A DNA stretch of 64,000 nt, from NCBI RefSeq assembly GCF_025397915.1, contig NZ_JALIDZ010000004.1:310001-374000 (forward strand). Reading direction: 5' to 3'. The position numbers were made by a program, and so were the translations under genes. The DNA is from Microbaculum marinisediminis (lineage in GTDB: Bacteria; Pseudomonadota; Alphaproteobacteria; Rhizobiales; Tepidamorphaceae). Under the pieces are notes generated by a model. The model did not search any database. It had not been told where the DNA came from and saw only the letters and a list, made by a program, of their open reading frames with translations. Positions 45,584 through 54,871 of the stretch are shown in pieces (the stretch's first letter is position 1; every line of letters starts with the position of its first letter).

Positions 45584-47509
45584 TTATCCGTCGGCTCTTC
45601 CCAGCAGCAGCCGCGTCAGCCGGCCGGCGAAGGCGGCCGGGTCCGCCGGCGTCTCGCCGTCGAGGATGCAGGCCTCGTCGTAGAGCAGCCAGGCGGCGTC
45701 GGCCAGCAGCGCCTTGTCGCCGTCGCCGCCGGCCTGGGCGGCGAGATGCTTGATCAGCGCGTGGCGCGGGTTGAGTTCCAGCACGGGGGCGGCGCGCTCG
45801 GGCGCGCCCTCCTGTTTGGCGAGCATGCGTTCGAGCCGCCGGTCGAGCGCGCCTTCGGTCGCCACCAGGCAGACCGGGCTCTCGGCGAGGCGGGTGGAGG
45901 CGCGCACGTCCTGAACCGCGTCGCCGAGCGTCTGCTTGACGAAGGCGGCCAGCGTGGCGACCGCCGGGCCGGCCTCGTCGTCCTCGTCCGCGGCCTTTTC
46001 GTCGAGCAGCGCGACGTTGGTGATGTCGGCGTCGCCCTGGCTCACCGACTTCAGCGGCTTGCCGTCGAAGCCGGTGGCGACGCGCACCCAGAAATGGTCG
46101 ACCGGATCGGTCAGCAGCAGCACCTCGATGCCGCGGGCGCGGAAGCCTTCCAGATGCGGGCTGGCGGCGGCCTGCGCGGCGCTGTCGCCGGTGACGTAGT
46201 AGATCGCGGTCTGGTTCTCCCGCATGTCGGCGACATAGTCCTTCAGCGAGCGCCAGCCGTCGGCATCCCTGGTGGTATGGAAGCGGGCGAGGCCGAGCAG
46301 GGTGTCGCGGCGCTCGATGTCCTCGTAGAGCCCTTCCTTGAGAACCGGGCCGAAGGCCGACCAGATCTGCGCGTAGCGTTCCGGCTCCTTGTCGGCGAGC
46401 TTGGCCAGCTCGCTCAGCACGCGGTTGGCGACGGCCTTGCGGATCTGGCCGAGCAGCGGGCTTTCCTGCAGCATCTCGCGCGAGATGTTGAGCGGCAGGT
46501 CGTCGGAATCGACGAGGCCGCGCACGAAGCGCAGGTAGCCGGGCATCAGCTCGGCGTCGTCGGTGATGAAGACCCGGCGCACGTAGAGCCGGGTGCGGCC
46601 CTTGCGGGCCGGATCGAACATGTCGAAGGGCTTCTCGGTGGGCACGAACAGCAGCACGCGATAGGCCTGCCGGCCCTCGGCGGCGTAGTGGACGGTCAGT
46701 GCCGGCTCGTCCCAGGCGCCGGCGACGTGGCGGTAGAACTCGCGGTAGTCGTCCTCCGAAAGCTCCGACTTCGGCTTCAGCCACAGCGCGCCGCCGTCGG
46801 CGATCTCGCGGGCCGTCTCGCCCTCCTTCAGCCGGATCGGCACGGGAACATGGGCGGAATGGGCGTGGACGATCTGCTCCAGCCGGTGCGGCTCGAGGAA
46901 GTTCCTGGCGTCGTCCTTCATGTGCAGGACGATGCGGGTGCCGCGGTCGGGCGCGCTCTCGTCGGGCGCGATCTCGTAGCTGCCGCGGCCGTCGGACGAC
47001 CAGCGGAAGCCCTCCGTCGCGCCGGCCTTGCGGCTGACGACGTCGACCCTGTCGGCGACCATGAAGGCGGAATAGAAGCCGATGCCGAAGCGGCCGATCA
47101 GGCTGGAGGACTCGGCGCCGTCCCCGCCGTCCCCGCCGCTCTCGTTCAGCGCCTCGACGAAGGCCTGGGTGCCGGAGCGGGCGATGGTGCCGAGATTGGC
47201 GACGAGCTCGTCGCGGTCCATGCCGATGCCGTTGTCCGCGATCGTCAGCGTGCCGGCGTCGGCGTCGGGGGTGACGGTGACGGCGAGCGCCGGATCGCCC
47301 TTCAGCAGCGAATCGTCCTGGCGCGCGGCGTAGCGCAGCTTCTCGCAGGCGTCGGCGCCGTTGGAGATCAGCTCGCGCAGGAACACGTCGCGGTCGGAGT
47401 AGACCGCGTGGACCATCAGGTCGAGAAGGCGGCCGACCTCGGCCTCGAAAGCATAGGACCCGGCGCCCTGCGCCTCGGTTGTTTCGGTCTTTTTCGTCTT
47501 GGTGCTCAT
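45584..47509 (-). CDS. htpG: Molecular chaperone HtpG (Hsp90)
   Basis: ATP-dependent chaperone, 641 residues. N-domain motifs FLRELISNGADACEKLRY near residue 45, TLTIADNGIGMDRDELVANLGTIARSGTQAF near 87, GRFGIGFYSAF near 130 and GTRIVLH near 185; middle-domain RRVFITDDAELMP near 320. A short Gly/Asp insert (GGDGGDGAE) sits in the lid region. The C-terminal dimer domain ends at LTRLLLGRADG. An RpoH-type promoter lies 45-74 bases upstream, so heat induction is expected. Confidence 0.96.
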   Translation of the reverse strand: MSTKTKKTETTEAQGAGSYAFEAEVGRLLDLMVHAVYSDRDVFLRELISNGADACEKLRYAARQDDSLLKGDPALAVTVTPDADAGTLTIADNGIGMDRDELVANLGTIARSGTQAFVEALNESGGDGGDGAESSSLIGRFGIGFYSAFMVADRVDVVSRKAGATEGFRWSSDGRGSYEIAPDESAPDRGTRIVLHMKDDARNFLEPHRLEQIVHAHSAHVPVPIRLKEGETAREIADGGALWLKPKSELSEDDYREFYRHVAGAWDEPALTVHYAAEGRQAYRVLLFVPTEKPFDMFDPARKGRTRLYVRRVFITDDAELMPGYLRFVRGLVDSDDLPLNISREMLQESPLLGQIRKAVANRVLSELAKLADKEPERYAQIWSAFGPVLKEGLYEDIERRDTLLGLARFHTTRDADGWRSLKDYVADMRENQTAIYYVTGDSAAQAAASPHLEGFRARGIEVLLLTDPVDHFWVRVATGFDGKPLKSVSQGDADITNVALLDEKAADEDDEAGPAVATLAAFVKQTLGDAVQDVRASTRLAESPVCLVATEGALDRRLERMLAKQEGAPERAAPVLELNPRHALIKHLAAQAGGDGDKALLADAAWLLYDEACILDGETPADPAAFAGRLTRLLLGRADG

Positions 47510-47553
47510 CGACTATCCCGGATTTCCGCAGCGAACGAAGCGTTCCTGCGGCG

Positions 47554-47583
47554 AGATAGGAAGAGCCGGACGACTTTTTCAAG
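47554..47583 (-). promoter_or_regulatory. RpoH (sigma-32) promoter of htpG
   Basis: On the minus strand CTTGAAA (47577-47583) and CCTATCT (47554-47560) are separated by 16 bases. This fits the alphaproteobacterial heat-shock consensus (CTTGAAA ... C-Y-TAT-T). Distance from the -10 element to the htpG ATG is 44 bases. Confidence 0.82.
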
Positions 47584-47599
47584 GGGCGAGGGGGATCAA

Positions 47600-47628
47600 A
47601 AACAAATCGGGCCGGCGAGACCGGCCCG
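47600..47628 (-). terminator. Terminator-like hairpin with no gene upstream
   Basis: On the minus strand the stem CGGGCCGG/CCGGCCCG (47608-47628, loop TCTCG) is followed by ATTTGTTTTTG. It is a good intrinsic terminator, but no minus-strand protein gene ends before it; the region 47630-47964 is non-coding. It may end a small RNA made from the minus strand, and it would shield the htpG promoter from upstream transcription. Confidence 0.7.
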
Positions 47629-47964
47629 TGCCAGGTGCCCGCGCCAGATGACTGTCGGGCCTTAACCAGCAGTATTCGGAAATGGAGAAACGGGCCCGGT
47701 TCAAGAACGACCCCGGGGGGCTGGGGGGCTGGGTGTTCCGGAGCCTCCTAGAACCGGGCCTCGAGGCAACGATGCGAATTTGTTCGAGCAATCGGGCGTG
47801 TGAAGGGCGCGAATGGGGCGGAAATGTGATAATTTCGGTGCCTTACGCGGAGCTGCGTCCACGGTTCGTCGATGCGGATGCCAATGCGGGCCGCAAGCGT
47901 CCTTGACGCGGCCCCGGTCCTTTGACGATCATGTGACAGCGAGGCGCGAGAGAGGGAGGAGCCG
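47629..47964. other. Intergenic region between htpG terminator and DUF2794 gene
   Basis: 336 bases with no convincing protein gene. It holds C/G-rich runs at 47712-47735, AT-richer sequence at 47815-47850 and, on the plus strand, a possible promoter for the DUF2794 gene (TTGACG at 47904 and downstream). The minus strand is a candidate small-RNA gene because of the terminator at 47600-47628. Confidence 0.4.
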
Positions 47965-48351
47965 TTGAGCGAAACGGATCCCATATCGTTCCCCGGCGGC
48001 CGCGGACCTGCGATGCGCGCCGCCAGTCCCGAAGCCCGCAATGGGGCCGCGGCCCGGGTTTCCTTCGATCGCCGCGAACTGGGCGAAATCCTCAATGTCT
48101 ACGGGCGCATGGTGGCCGCCGGCGAATGGCGCGACTACGCCATCGACGCGCTGAAGGAAAAAGCGGTCTTCTCCGTCTTCCGGCGCGCCTGCGAGGCGCC
48201 GCTCTACCGAATCGAGAAGAACCCGAAGCTCGCCCGCCGCCAGGGCGCCTATTCCGTCATCACGACCACCGGCCTGATCCTCAAGCGCGGCCACGATCTG
48301 TCGCGGGTCCTGCGGGCGATCGACCGGCGCCTGAAGCTGGTGGAGGCGTAG
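47965..48351 (+). CDS. DUF2794 domain protein
   Basis: 128 residues. The region from VSFDRRELGEILNVYGRMVAAGEWRDYAIDAL to ICRIEKNPKLARRQGAYSV-type sequence and LILKRGHDLSRVLRAI matches DUF2794, a small family found mainly in Hyphomicrobiales. Function unknown; no membrane segment, no catalytic motif. The start is a TTG at 47965, preceded by GGGAGGAG five bases away. The gene is followed by the palindrome array. Confidence 0.85.
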   Translation: MSETDPISFPGGRGPAMRAASPEARNGAAARVSFDRRELGEILNVYGRMVAAGEWRDYAIDALKEKAVFSVFRRACEAPLYRIEKNPKLARRQGAYSVITTTGLILKRGHDLSRVLRAIDRRLKLVEA

Positions 48352-48548
48352 GCCGGCGAGGCCGGGGGCCTCCTGTCCTCTTGCGCGCCCGTCGTTGGCG
48401 CGCGGCCGCGTCCCAGCCGGATCGACTGCGGCGCGGATGGCGTATTTTCCCATAGTTCCTGCCGAATCGTCCGCCGAATCAGCGGTTTGCCGGCGTCGCC
48501 CTATCTTCCTCCGCAGAAAATCCGGGCAACCACCTCGCCAATCGCCCG

Positions 48549-49238
48549 TTATCCCTCTCGCCGCGTCGGTCTTGCCGCGTGGCCACTGCTTCATGGGCTC
48601 CGGATCAAGTCCGGAGCACGAATTTGTTCTCCGGGCACGGGCTAGAACCATTCACAAGCCGCGTGTCCTGGACTTGATCCAGGACCCATAGGGCGCGGCA
48701 GCGCGGGAAGCCGTTGGGTTTTCCCTCCCGCCGCGTCGTTCCTGCCGTGCGGCTGCTGCTTCATGGGCTCCGGATCCGGTCCGGAGCACGAGTCTTCCGT
48801 TTGGGCACGGCCTAAGCGCCACACACGGGCCGCGTGTCCTGGACTTGATCCAGGACCCATAGTGCGTGGCAGCGCGGGAAACCCGCCGGGTTTTTCTTCC
48901 CGCCGCATCGTTCCTGCCGTGCGACTGCCGCTTCATGGGCTCCGGATCAAGTCCGGAGCTCGAGTCTGTTTTCCGGGCACGGCCTAAGCGCCGCACACCG
49001 GCCGCGTGTCCTGGACTTGATCCAGGACCCATAGGGCGTGGCAGCGCGGGAAGCCGTTGGGTTTTCCCTCCCGCCGCGTCGCTCCTGCCGTGCGGCTGCC
49101 GCTTCGTGGGCTCCGGATCAGGTCCGGAGCACGCGTTTGTTTTCCGGGCACGGCCTAAGCGCGACACACCGGCCGCGTGTCCTGGACTTGATCCAGGACC
49201 CATGGGACGTGGCAGCGCGGGGACCCGCCGGATCCTCC
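48549..49238. repeat. Tandem array of four ~171-bp units carrying inverted palindrome pairs
   Basis: The phrase TTCATGGGCTC recurs at about 48590, 48760, 48932 and (as TTCGTGGGCTC) 49103, a period of 170-172 bases. Each unit holds two hairpins: arms GCTCCGGA/TCCGGAGC with loop TCAAG, and arms GTCCTGGA/TCCAGGAC with loop CTTGA. The loops are reverse complements, so the two elements form an inverted pair, as in BIMEs. Units differ by a few substitutions. The same core occurs at 731-935. Open frames across it on both strands are repeat translations, not genes. Confidence 0.92.
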
Positions 49239-49271
49239 CGCTGCGCCGGCTGGCGCGGCCGGTTGCGCCGG

Positions 49272-49814
49272 CTAACGCCCCTCCGGCGGCGGCTCGGTGT
49301 CGCCCGGGCCCAGCGCGCGCTGCATCAGGACGGTGGCCCGCCACCGGCCGAACTTCCAGCCGACCGCCTTGAAGGTGCCGACGAGATCGAACCCCATCGC
49401 CTTGTGCAGAGCGATCGAGCCGGCGCTGGCCTCGTCGCCGATCACCGCGATCATCTGACGGAAGCCGCAGGCCTCCGCTTCGGCGATCAGCGCGGCGAGC
49501 AGCGCCCGGCCGACGCCCCTGCCGTGCGCGGGGCGGGCGACATAGACCGAATCCTCCACCGTGAAGCGGTAGGCGGGCCGCGGCCGGTAGGCGCCGGCAT
49601 AGGCGTAGCCGACGATCGTGCCGCCCGATTGCGCGACGAGATAGGGGAAGCCGCCGTCGAGAAGCGCGGCCAGCCGCTGCCCCATCGCCGTCGCGTCGGG
49701 CGGGGTTAATTCGAAGCTCGCCGTGCCGCTCTGCACGGCATCGGCGTAGATGGCGGCGATCGCCGCGCTGTCGTCCGGCGTGGCCGGGCGGATGGTCAGG
49801 TCGCGATCCGGCAA
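49272..49814 (-). CDS. GNAT family N-acetyltransferase (phosphinothricin-type)
   Basis: 180 residues. DLTIRPATPDDSAAIAAIYADAV at the start and SVYVARPAHGRGVGRALLAALIAEAEACG carry the family; RGVGRA is the acetyl-CoA loop. VGTFKAVGWKFGRWRATVLMQRAL resembles phosphinothricin/methionine sulfone acetyltransferases, so a small amine such as an amino-acid analogue is the likely substrate. The only fitting start is a TTG at 49814; no good ribosome-binding site is present and the terminator of the next gene upstream is just 17 bases away, so an unusual promoter or leaderless start is implied. The longer frame upstream is a shadow of the Bax inhibitor-1 family gene. Confidence 0.83.
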   Translation of the reverse strand: MPDRDLTIRPATPDDSAAIAAIYADAVQSGTASFELTPPDATAMGQRLAALLDGGFPYLVAQSGGTIVGYAYAGAYRPRPAYRFTVEDSVYVARPAHGRGVGRALLAALIAEAEACGFRQMIAVIGDEASAGSIALHKAMGFDLVGTFKAVGWKFGRWRATVLMQRALGPGDTEPPPEGR

Positions 49815-49830
49815 GCGGGGCCCCCAAACG

Positions 49831-49859
49831 AAAAAGGCCCCGGCTGTGCAGCCGGGGCC
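49831..49859 (-). terminator. Rho-independent terminator after the Bax inhibitor-1 family gene
   Basis: On the minus strand the stem GGCCCCGGCTG/CAGCCGGGGCC (49836-49846 and 49849-49859) is followed by TTTTT (49831-49835). A strong, compact terminator 27 bases after the stop of the membrane protein gene. Confidence 0.92.
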
Positions 49860-49885
49860 TTCCGAAAACCGATGTGTCCGCGATC

Positions 49886-50635
49886 CTACTCGCGATTGCC
49901 GAACAGGCTCAGCAGCATCACGAACAGGTTGATGAAGTCGAGGTACAGCCGGAGCGCGCCCATGATCGCCTTGCGGCCGGCCATCGTGCCGTCGTCCTGG
50001 GCCGAGTACATCTCCTTGATCTGCTGGGTGTCGTAGGCGGTCAGGCCGGCGAAGACCAGAACGCCGATCACCGACACCGCGAACTGCAGCGCCGAGGAGG
50101 CCAGGAAAATGTTCACGACCGAGGCGATGATGATGCCGATCAGGCCCATGAACAGGAACGAACCCCAGCCGCTCAGGTCCTTCTTCGTCGTGTAGCCGTA
50201 GAGGCTCAGCGCGCCGAAGGACGCCGCGGTGATGAAGAACACGCGTGCGATCGAGTTGCCCGTGTAGACCAGGAAGATCGAGGACAGCGACAGGCCCATG
50301 AGGGCGGCGAAGATCCAGAACGCCATCTGGGCGCCGCCGAGGCTCAGCGAGTTGAGCCGCGCGGACAGGAAGAACACCATGCCCAGCGGGGCGAGCATGA
50401 TCACCCACTTCAGCGGGCTGGCGTAGATCGCCTGGCCGAAGCCGGTCAGCTGGCCGCCGCTGACCGCCATCGTGAACGCGCCGAACGCGACCACGCCGGT
50501 TACGGCCAAGCCGATTGCCATATAGTTGTAGACCTGCAGCATATAGGCGCGCAGGCCCTCGTCGATTGCGCCGACACCGGCGTGGGAGGCGCCCATGCCG
50601 TAGCCGCGGGCAGCCTGTTTGTCGAATTCCGCCAT
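49886..50635 (-). CDS. Bax inhibitor-1/YccA family membrane protein
   Basis: 249 residues, seven hydrophobic helices. Family segments are NYMAIGLAVTGVVAFGAF at the start of the membrane part, GWGSFLFMGLIGIIIASVVNIF and the C-terminal TAYDTQQIKEMY, in which the conserved Asp residues line the channel-like pore of the family, then LDFINLFVMLLSLFG. Members are calcium-leak-like channels and, in E. coli, YccA modulates FtsH. Start is the ATG of MAEFDKQAARGYG with GAGGGG upstream; the longer frame is rejected. Confidence 0.9.
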   Translation of the reverse strand: MAEFDKQAARGYGMGASHAGVGAIDEGLRAYMLQVYNYMAIGLAVTGVVAFGAFTMAVSGGQLTGFGQAIYASPLKWVIMLAPLGMVFFLSARLNSLSLGGAQMAFWIFAALMGLSLSSIFLVYTGNSIARVFFITAASFGALSLYGYTTKKDLSGWGSFLFMGLIGIIIASVVNIFLASSALQFAVSVIGVLVFAGLTAYDTQQIKEMYSAQDDGTMAGRKAIMGALRLYLDFINLFVMLLSLFGNRE

Positions 50636-50821
50636 GGGATTCCCCTCGAGTTTTAAAATCACCGAGCGAATATGGGTGTCTCGCGTGCGCGAGGCAAGTA
50701 CTCGCGCGGCGAATTTGCGCGCGAGAAACCTTACAAAATGTTTAGAATTCGCGCCGGTGGCGGCGCGCGATCGGCCCCGGCGCAACCGTCGTCGCACCAG
50801 CCGCGTTTCGCGCGGCCGCGC

Positions 50822-53392
50822 TCACAGATCGCGCAGATAGGCCGCCGGCCGACGGCCGAGGACGCGCCACGTGCCGACCAGGCCGAGGCCGACGGTCAGC
50901 ACCAGCGCGCTGCCGATCGCCGCGAACGCGACGGCCGGCAGGAAGGTGAAGTCGAGCTCCATGACCTGTTCGACGACCACAAATCCGGCCAAAGTGCCGG
51001 CGGCGAGCGCGAAAATCGCGGTAATCGTGCCCAATAGCGCGAATTCGATGACATAGGCGCCGATCAGCCGGCGGCGGGTCGCGCCCAGCGTCTTCAACAC
51101 CACGGCGTCGTGGATGCGGTGGCGGTGGCTCGCCGCCAGCGCCCCGGCGAGCACGAGAATGCCGGCGGCGATGGTGATCCCGCTCGCCGCCCGGACCGCC
51201 CAGGCGAGCCGGCGAACGAGGCTGTTGACCGAGTCGAGCGCCTCCTTGACCCGCACCGAGGTGACGGTGGGAAACGCCGCGGTGACCGCGCGCATCAGGC
51301 CGAGCTCGCTGTCGGCGCCGGCGGCGTCCGGCAGGGTGACGGTGGCCAGCACCATGTGCGGGGCGCCGGCGAAAGTGTTCGGCGAGAACACCATGACGAA
51401 GTTGATCGACAGGCTGGTCCAGTCGACGGTGCGCAGATTGGCGATGGTTGCGGTGATGGTGCGGCCGAGGACGTTGACGGTGATCTCGTCGCCGACGGCG
51501 AGGCCGAGCTCGCCGGCGATCTCCTCGGCGAAGGAGACCAGCGGCGGGCCGTCGTAGTCCTCGGGCCACCAGTCGCCCTCGGTCAGCGAGCCGTCGTCCG
51601 GCGGCGTCGCCGCGTAGGTGATGCCGCGGTCGCCGCGCAGCACCCATTCGGCTTCGGCCGGGCGCGGATAGTCGGCGACGGGAATGCCCTTCAGCGCGAC
51701 GAAGCGGCCGCGCAGCATCGGCACCTCCTCGGTCACCCCGTCGGGCGCGGCCTCGTCGACGAGGGAGACGAAGCGTTCGGCGTCGGCGCGGGGGATGTCG
51801 AGGAAGAAGAAGCTCGGCGCCTTGTCGGGGATCGACAGGGTGAGCTGGCGCGTCAGGTTGCCGTCGATCAGCGCGATGGTGACGAGCAGGGTCAGGCCGA
51901 GCCCCAGCGACAGGACGATGCTGGGGGTGACGGCGCCGGGGCGGTGGATCGCGCCGACGGCGAGCCGCAGTGCGATGAAGCGGCTGTGCGGCAGGCGCCT
52001 GGCGATCGCCATGATGGCGACGCCGACGAGCCGCAGGACGATGAAGGCGGCGAGCGTGCCGATGACGAAGATCGTCGCGATGAACGGCTCGTAGGCAAGC
52101 CCGATGGCGAGCCCGGCCAGTGCCAGGACGATCACGGCGAGCGCGACGAGATAGACCGGCCGGGGCCAGGCCCGCGCGCGGCCGACATATTCGCGGTAGA
52201 GCGCCGTCGCCGGCACCTCGCGGGCGCGCCCCAGCGGCCACAGCGCGAAGGCGAGCGCGGTCAGGATGCCGTAGGCGAGCGCCAGCACCAGCTCGGCCCC
52301 GTAGAGGCCCGGCACCGCGTCGGCGACCGGCAGGACGGTGGCGAGCGCGGATCCGGCGAACCACGGCGTCAGCGCGCCGAATACGAGGCCGATCGCCATC
52401 GCGACGACGGCGAGCATCAGGATCTCGACGAGATAGCTGCGGAAAATGAGCGCGCCGCCGGCGCCGAGGCTCTTCAGCGTGGCGATCGTCGCCCGCCGGC
52501 CGTCGAGATAGGCGGTCACCGCGTTGGCCACCCCCACCCCGCCGACGATCAGCGCGGTAAGGCCCACCAGCGTCAGGAACATGGTGAAGCGGTCGATCTG
52601 GTCCCGCAGGCCCGGCGCGGCGTCGTTGCGGTCGCGGATCCGCCAGCCGGCCTCGGCCATCTCGGTCTCGGCGCGTTTCTTCGCCGCCTCGACATCGCCC
52701 GGCGAGGCCGGCTCGGGCAGAGCCACGCGGTAGCGCCAGCGCACCAGGCTGCCCGGCTGGATCAGGCCGGTGGCCTCCAGCGCCTCGGTGGAGATGATCA
52801 CCCGGGGGCCCCAGCCGAGCCCGCCCGACAGGCGGTCCGGCTCGGCGGCGATCAGGCCGGTCAGGGTGAAGGTCGCGTTGCCGATCGAGACGGGATCGCC
52901 GATTTGGACGCCGAGCCGCTCTGCGAGGCCGGCCTCCGCGACCAGGCCGACCTGTCCCGACTTTGCGGCGACCAAGTCGTGTAGCGAGCCGACGCCGTCG
53001 ATGGCGACCTCGCCGAACAGCGGATAGGCGCCGTCGACCGCCTTCAGCTCGACCAGCGTCTGCGTGTCGTTGCCTGTGCTGCGGGCCATCGCGCGCAGCG
53101 TCGCGACCTCCGAAACGCGGCCGAGCGAGCCCAGGAATTCGCGCTCGTCGGCCCGCGCCTGGCGGTGGATCAGCGAAAAGCTCAGATCGCCGCCGAGGAT
53201 CGCCTGGCCTTCCTCGGAGATGCCGTTGACCAGCGACCGCGACACCGACCCCACCGAGGCGATCGCGGCGACGCCAAGGGCGATGCAGGCGATGAAGACG
53301 TAGAACCCCTTGAGGCCGCCGCGCAGCTCGCGCAGGGCGAACCGCAGGGGAACCGGCAGGCGGCGGGCAAGCGGCGTCGCAGCAGACCTCAT
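50822..53392 (-). CDS. ABC transporter permease, FtsX-like (YbbP family)
   Basis: 856 residues with about ten transmembrane helices: one at the N terminus (GFYVFIACIALGVAAIASVG), then a periplasmic domain, a set of helices near 260-490 and a last group near 730-850. The duplicated FtsX-like permease arrangement matches YbbP. Such transporters pair with YbbA; they may handle lysophospholipids or esters. Start overlaps the ATPase stop by ATGA. No second ATPase partner is present. Confidence 0.9.
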   Translation of the reverse strand: MRSAATPLARRLPVPLRFALRELRGGLKGFYVFIACIALGVAAIASVGSVSRSLVNGISEEGQAILGGDLSFSLIHRQARADEREFLGSLGRVSEVATLRAMARSTGNDTQTLVELKAVDGAYPLFGEVAIDGVGSLHDLVAAKSGQVGLVAEAGLAERLGVQIGDPVSIGNATFTLTGLIAAEPDRLSGGLGWGPRVIISTEALEATGLIQPGSLVRWRYRVALPEPASPGDVEAAKKRAETEMAEAGWRIRDRNDAAPGLRDQIDRFTMFLTLVGLTALIVGGVGVANAVTAYLDGRRATIATLKSLGAGGALIFRSYLVEILMLAVVAMAIGLVFGALTPWFAGSALATVLPVADAVPGLYGAELVLALAYGILTALAFALWPLGRAREVPATALYREYVGRARAWPRPVYLVALAVIVLALAGLAIGLAYEPFIATIFVIGTLAAFIVLRLVGVAIMAIARRLPHSRFIALRLAVGAIHRPGAVTPSIVLSLGLGLTLLVTIALIDGNLTRQLTLSIPDKAPSFFFLDIPRADAERFVSLVDEAAPDGVTEEVPMLRGRFVALKGIPVADYPRPAEAEWVLRGDRGITYAATPPDDGSLTEGDWWPEDYDGPPLVSFAEEIAGELGLAVGDEITVNVLGRTITATIANLRTVDWTSLSINFVMVFSPNTFAGAPHMVLATVTLPDAAGADSELGLMRAVTAAFPTVTSVRVKEALDSVNSLVRRLAWAVRAASGITIAAGILVLAGALAASHRHRIHDAVVLKTLGATRRRLIGAYVIEFALLGTITAIFALAAGTLAGFVVVEQVMELDFTFLPAVAFAAIGSALVLTVGLGLVGTWRVLGRRPAAYLRDL

Positions 53393-54057
53393 TGCGCGGC
53401 AACCCGGGCGGCGCGGTCGGCGTCGAGGTCGATGTTGCCGTCGCGCATGGCGATGGTCCGGCCGCAGCGCGCGGCGAGCGCATTGTCATGGGTGACGAGG
53501 ATCAGCGTCGTATCCCGCGTCTTGTGGAGGTCGAACATCAGGTCGACGATCTGGGCGCCGGTGGTCGCATCGAGGTTGCCGGTCGGCTCGTCGGCGAACA
53601 GGATCGCCGGCTCGACGACGAGGGCACGGGCGAGCGCGACGCGCTGCTGCTCGCCGCCGGACAGTTCGGCGGGATAGTGGGCGATGCGGTCGGCGAGGCC
53701 GACCTGCGCCAGCTCCGCCTCGGCCCGCTCGAAGGCATCGGCGCGGCCGGCGAGTTCCAGCGGCACGGCGACGTTTTCGAGCGCCGTCATGTTCTGGATC
53801 AGGTGGAAGGACTGGAAGACAATGCCGACATTGTCGCCGCGAAACCGGGCAAGCGCGTCCTCGTCGAGGCCGGCGAGGCTCTCGCCGGCGACAACGACAT
53901 CGCCGGAACCGGGCGGCTCAAGGCCCGCCATCACCATCAGCAGCGTCGATTTGCCCGAACCCGACGGGCCGACGATGCCGATCGCTTCCCCGGCCCCTAT
54001 ACTCAGGCTAATACCTTTTAGCACATGGACCCTGGCGGCTCCGCTGCCGAGACTTAA

Positions 54058-54834
<777 letters not shown>

Positions 54835-54871
54835 TCTTCGCTCTCCATTCCAACACGGCAAGGGACGATCA

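Noticed and set aside
48549-49238. The tandem array as a CRISPR
   Set aside because: Period is about 171 bases, repeats and intervening sequence are all conserved between units, and no cas genes are near; there are no unique spacers.
49272-50408. A 378-codon frame suggesting a membrane-acetyltransferase fusion
   Set aside because: The first half is the off-frame shadow of the Bax inhibitor-1 family gene and is crossed by a strong terminator; only the last 180 codons are real.
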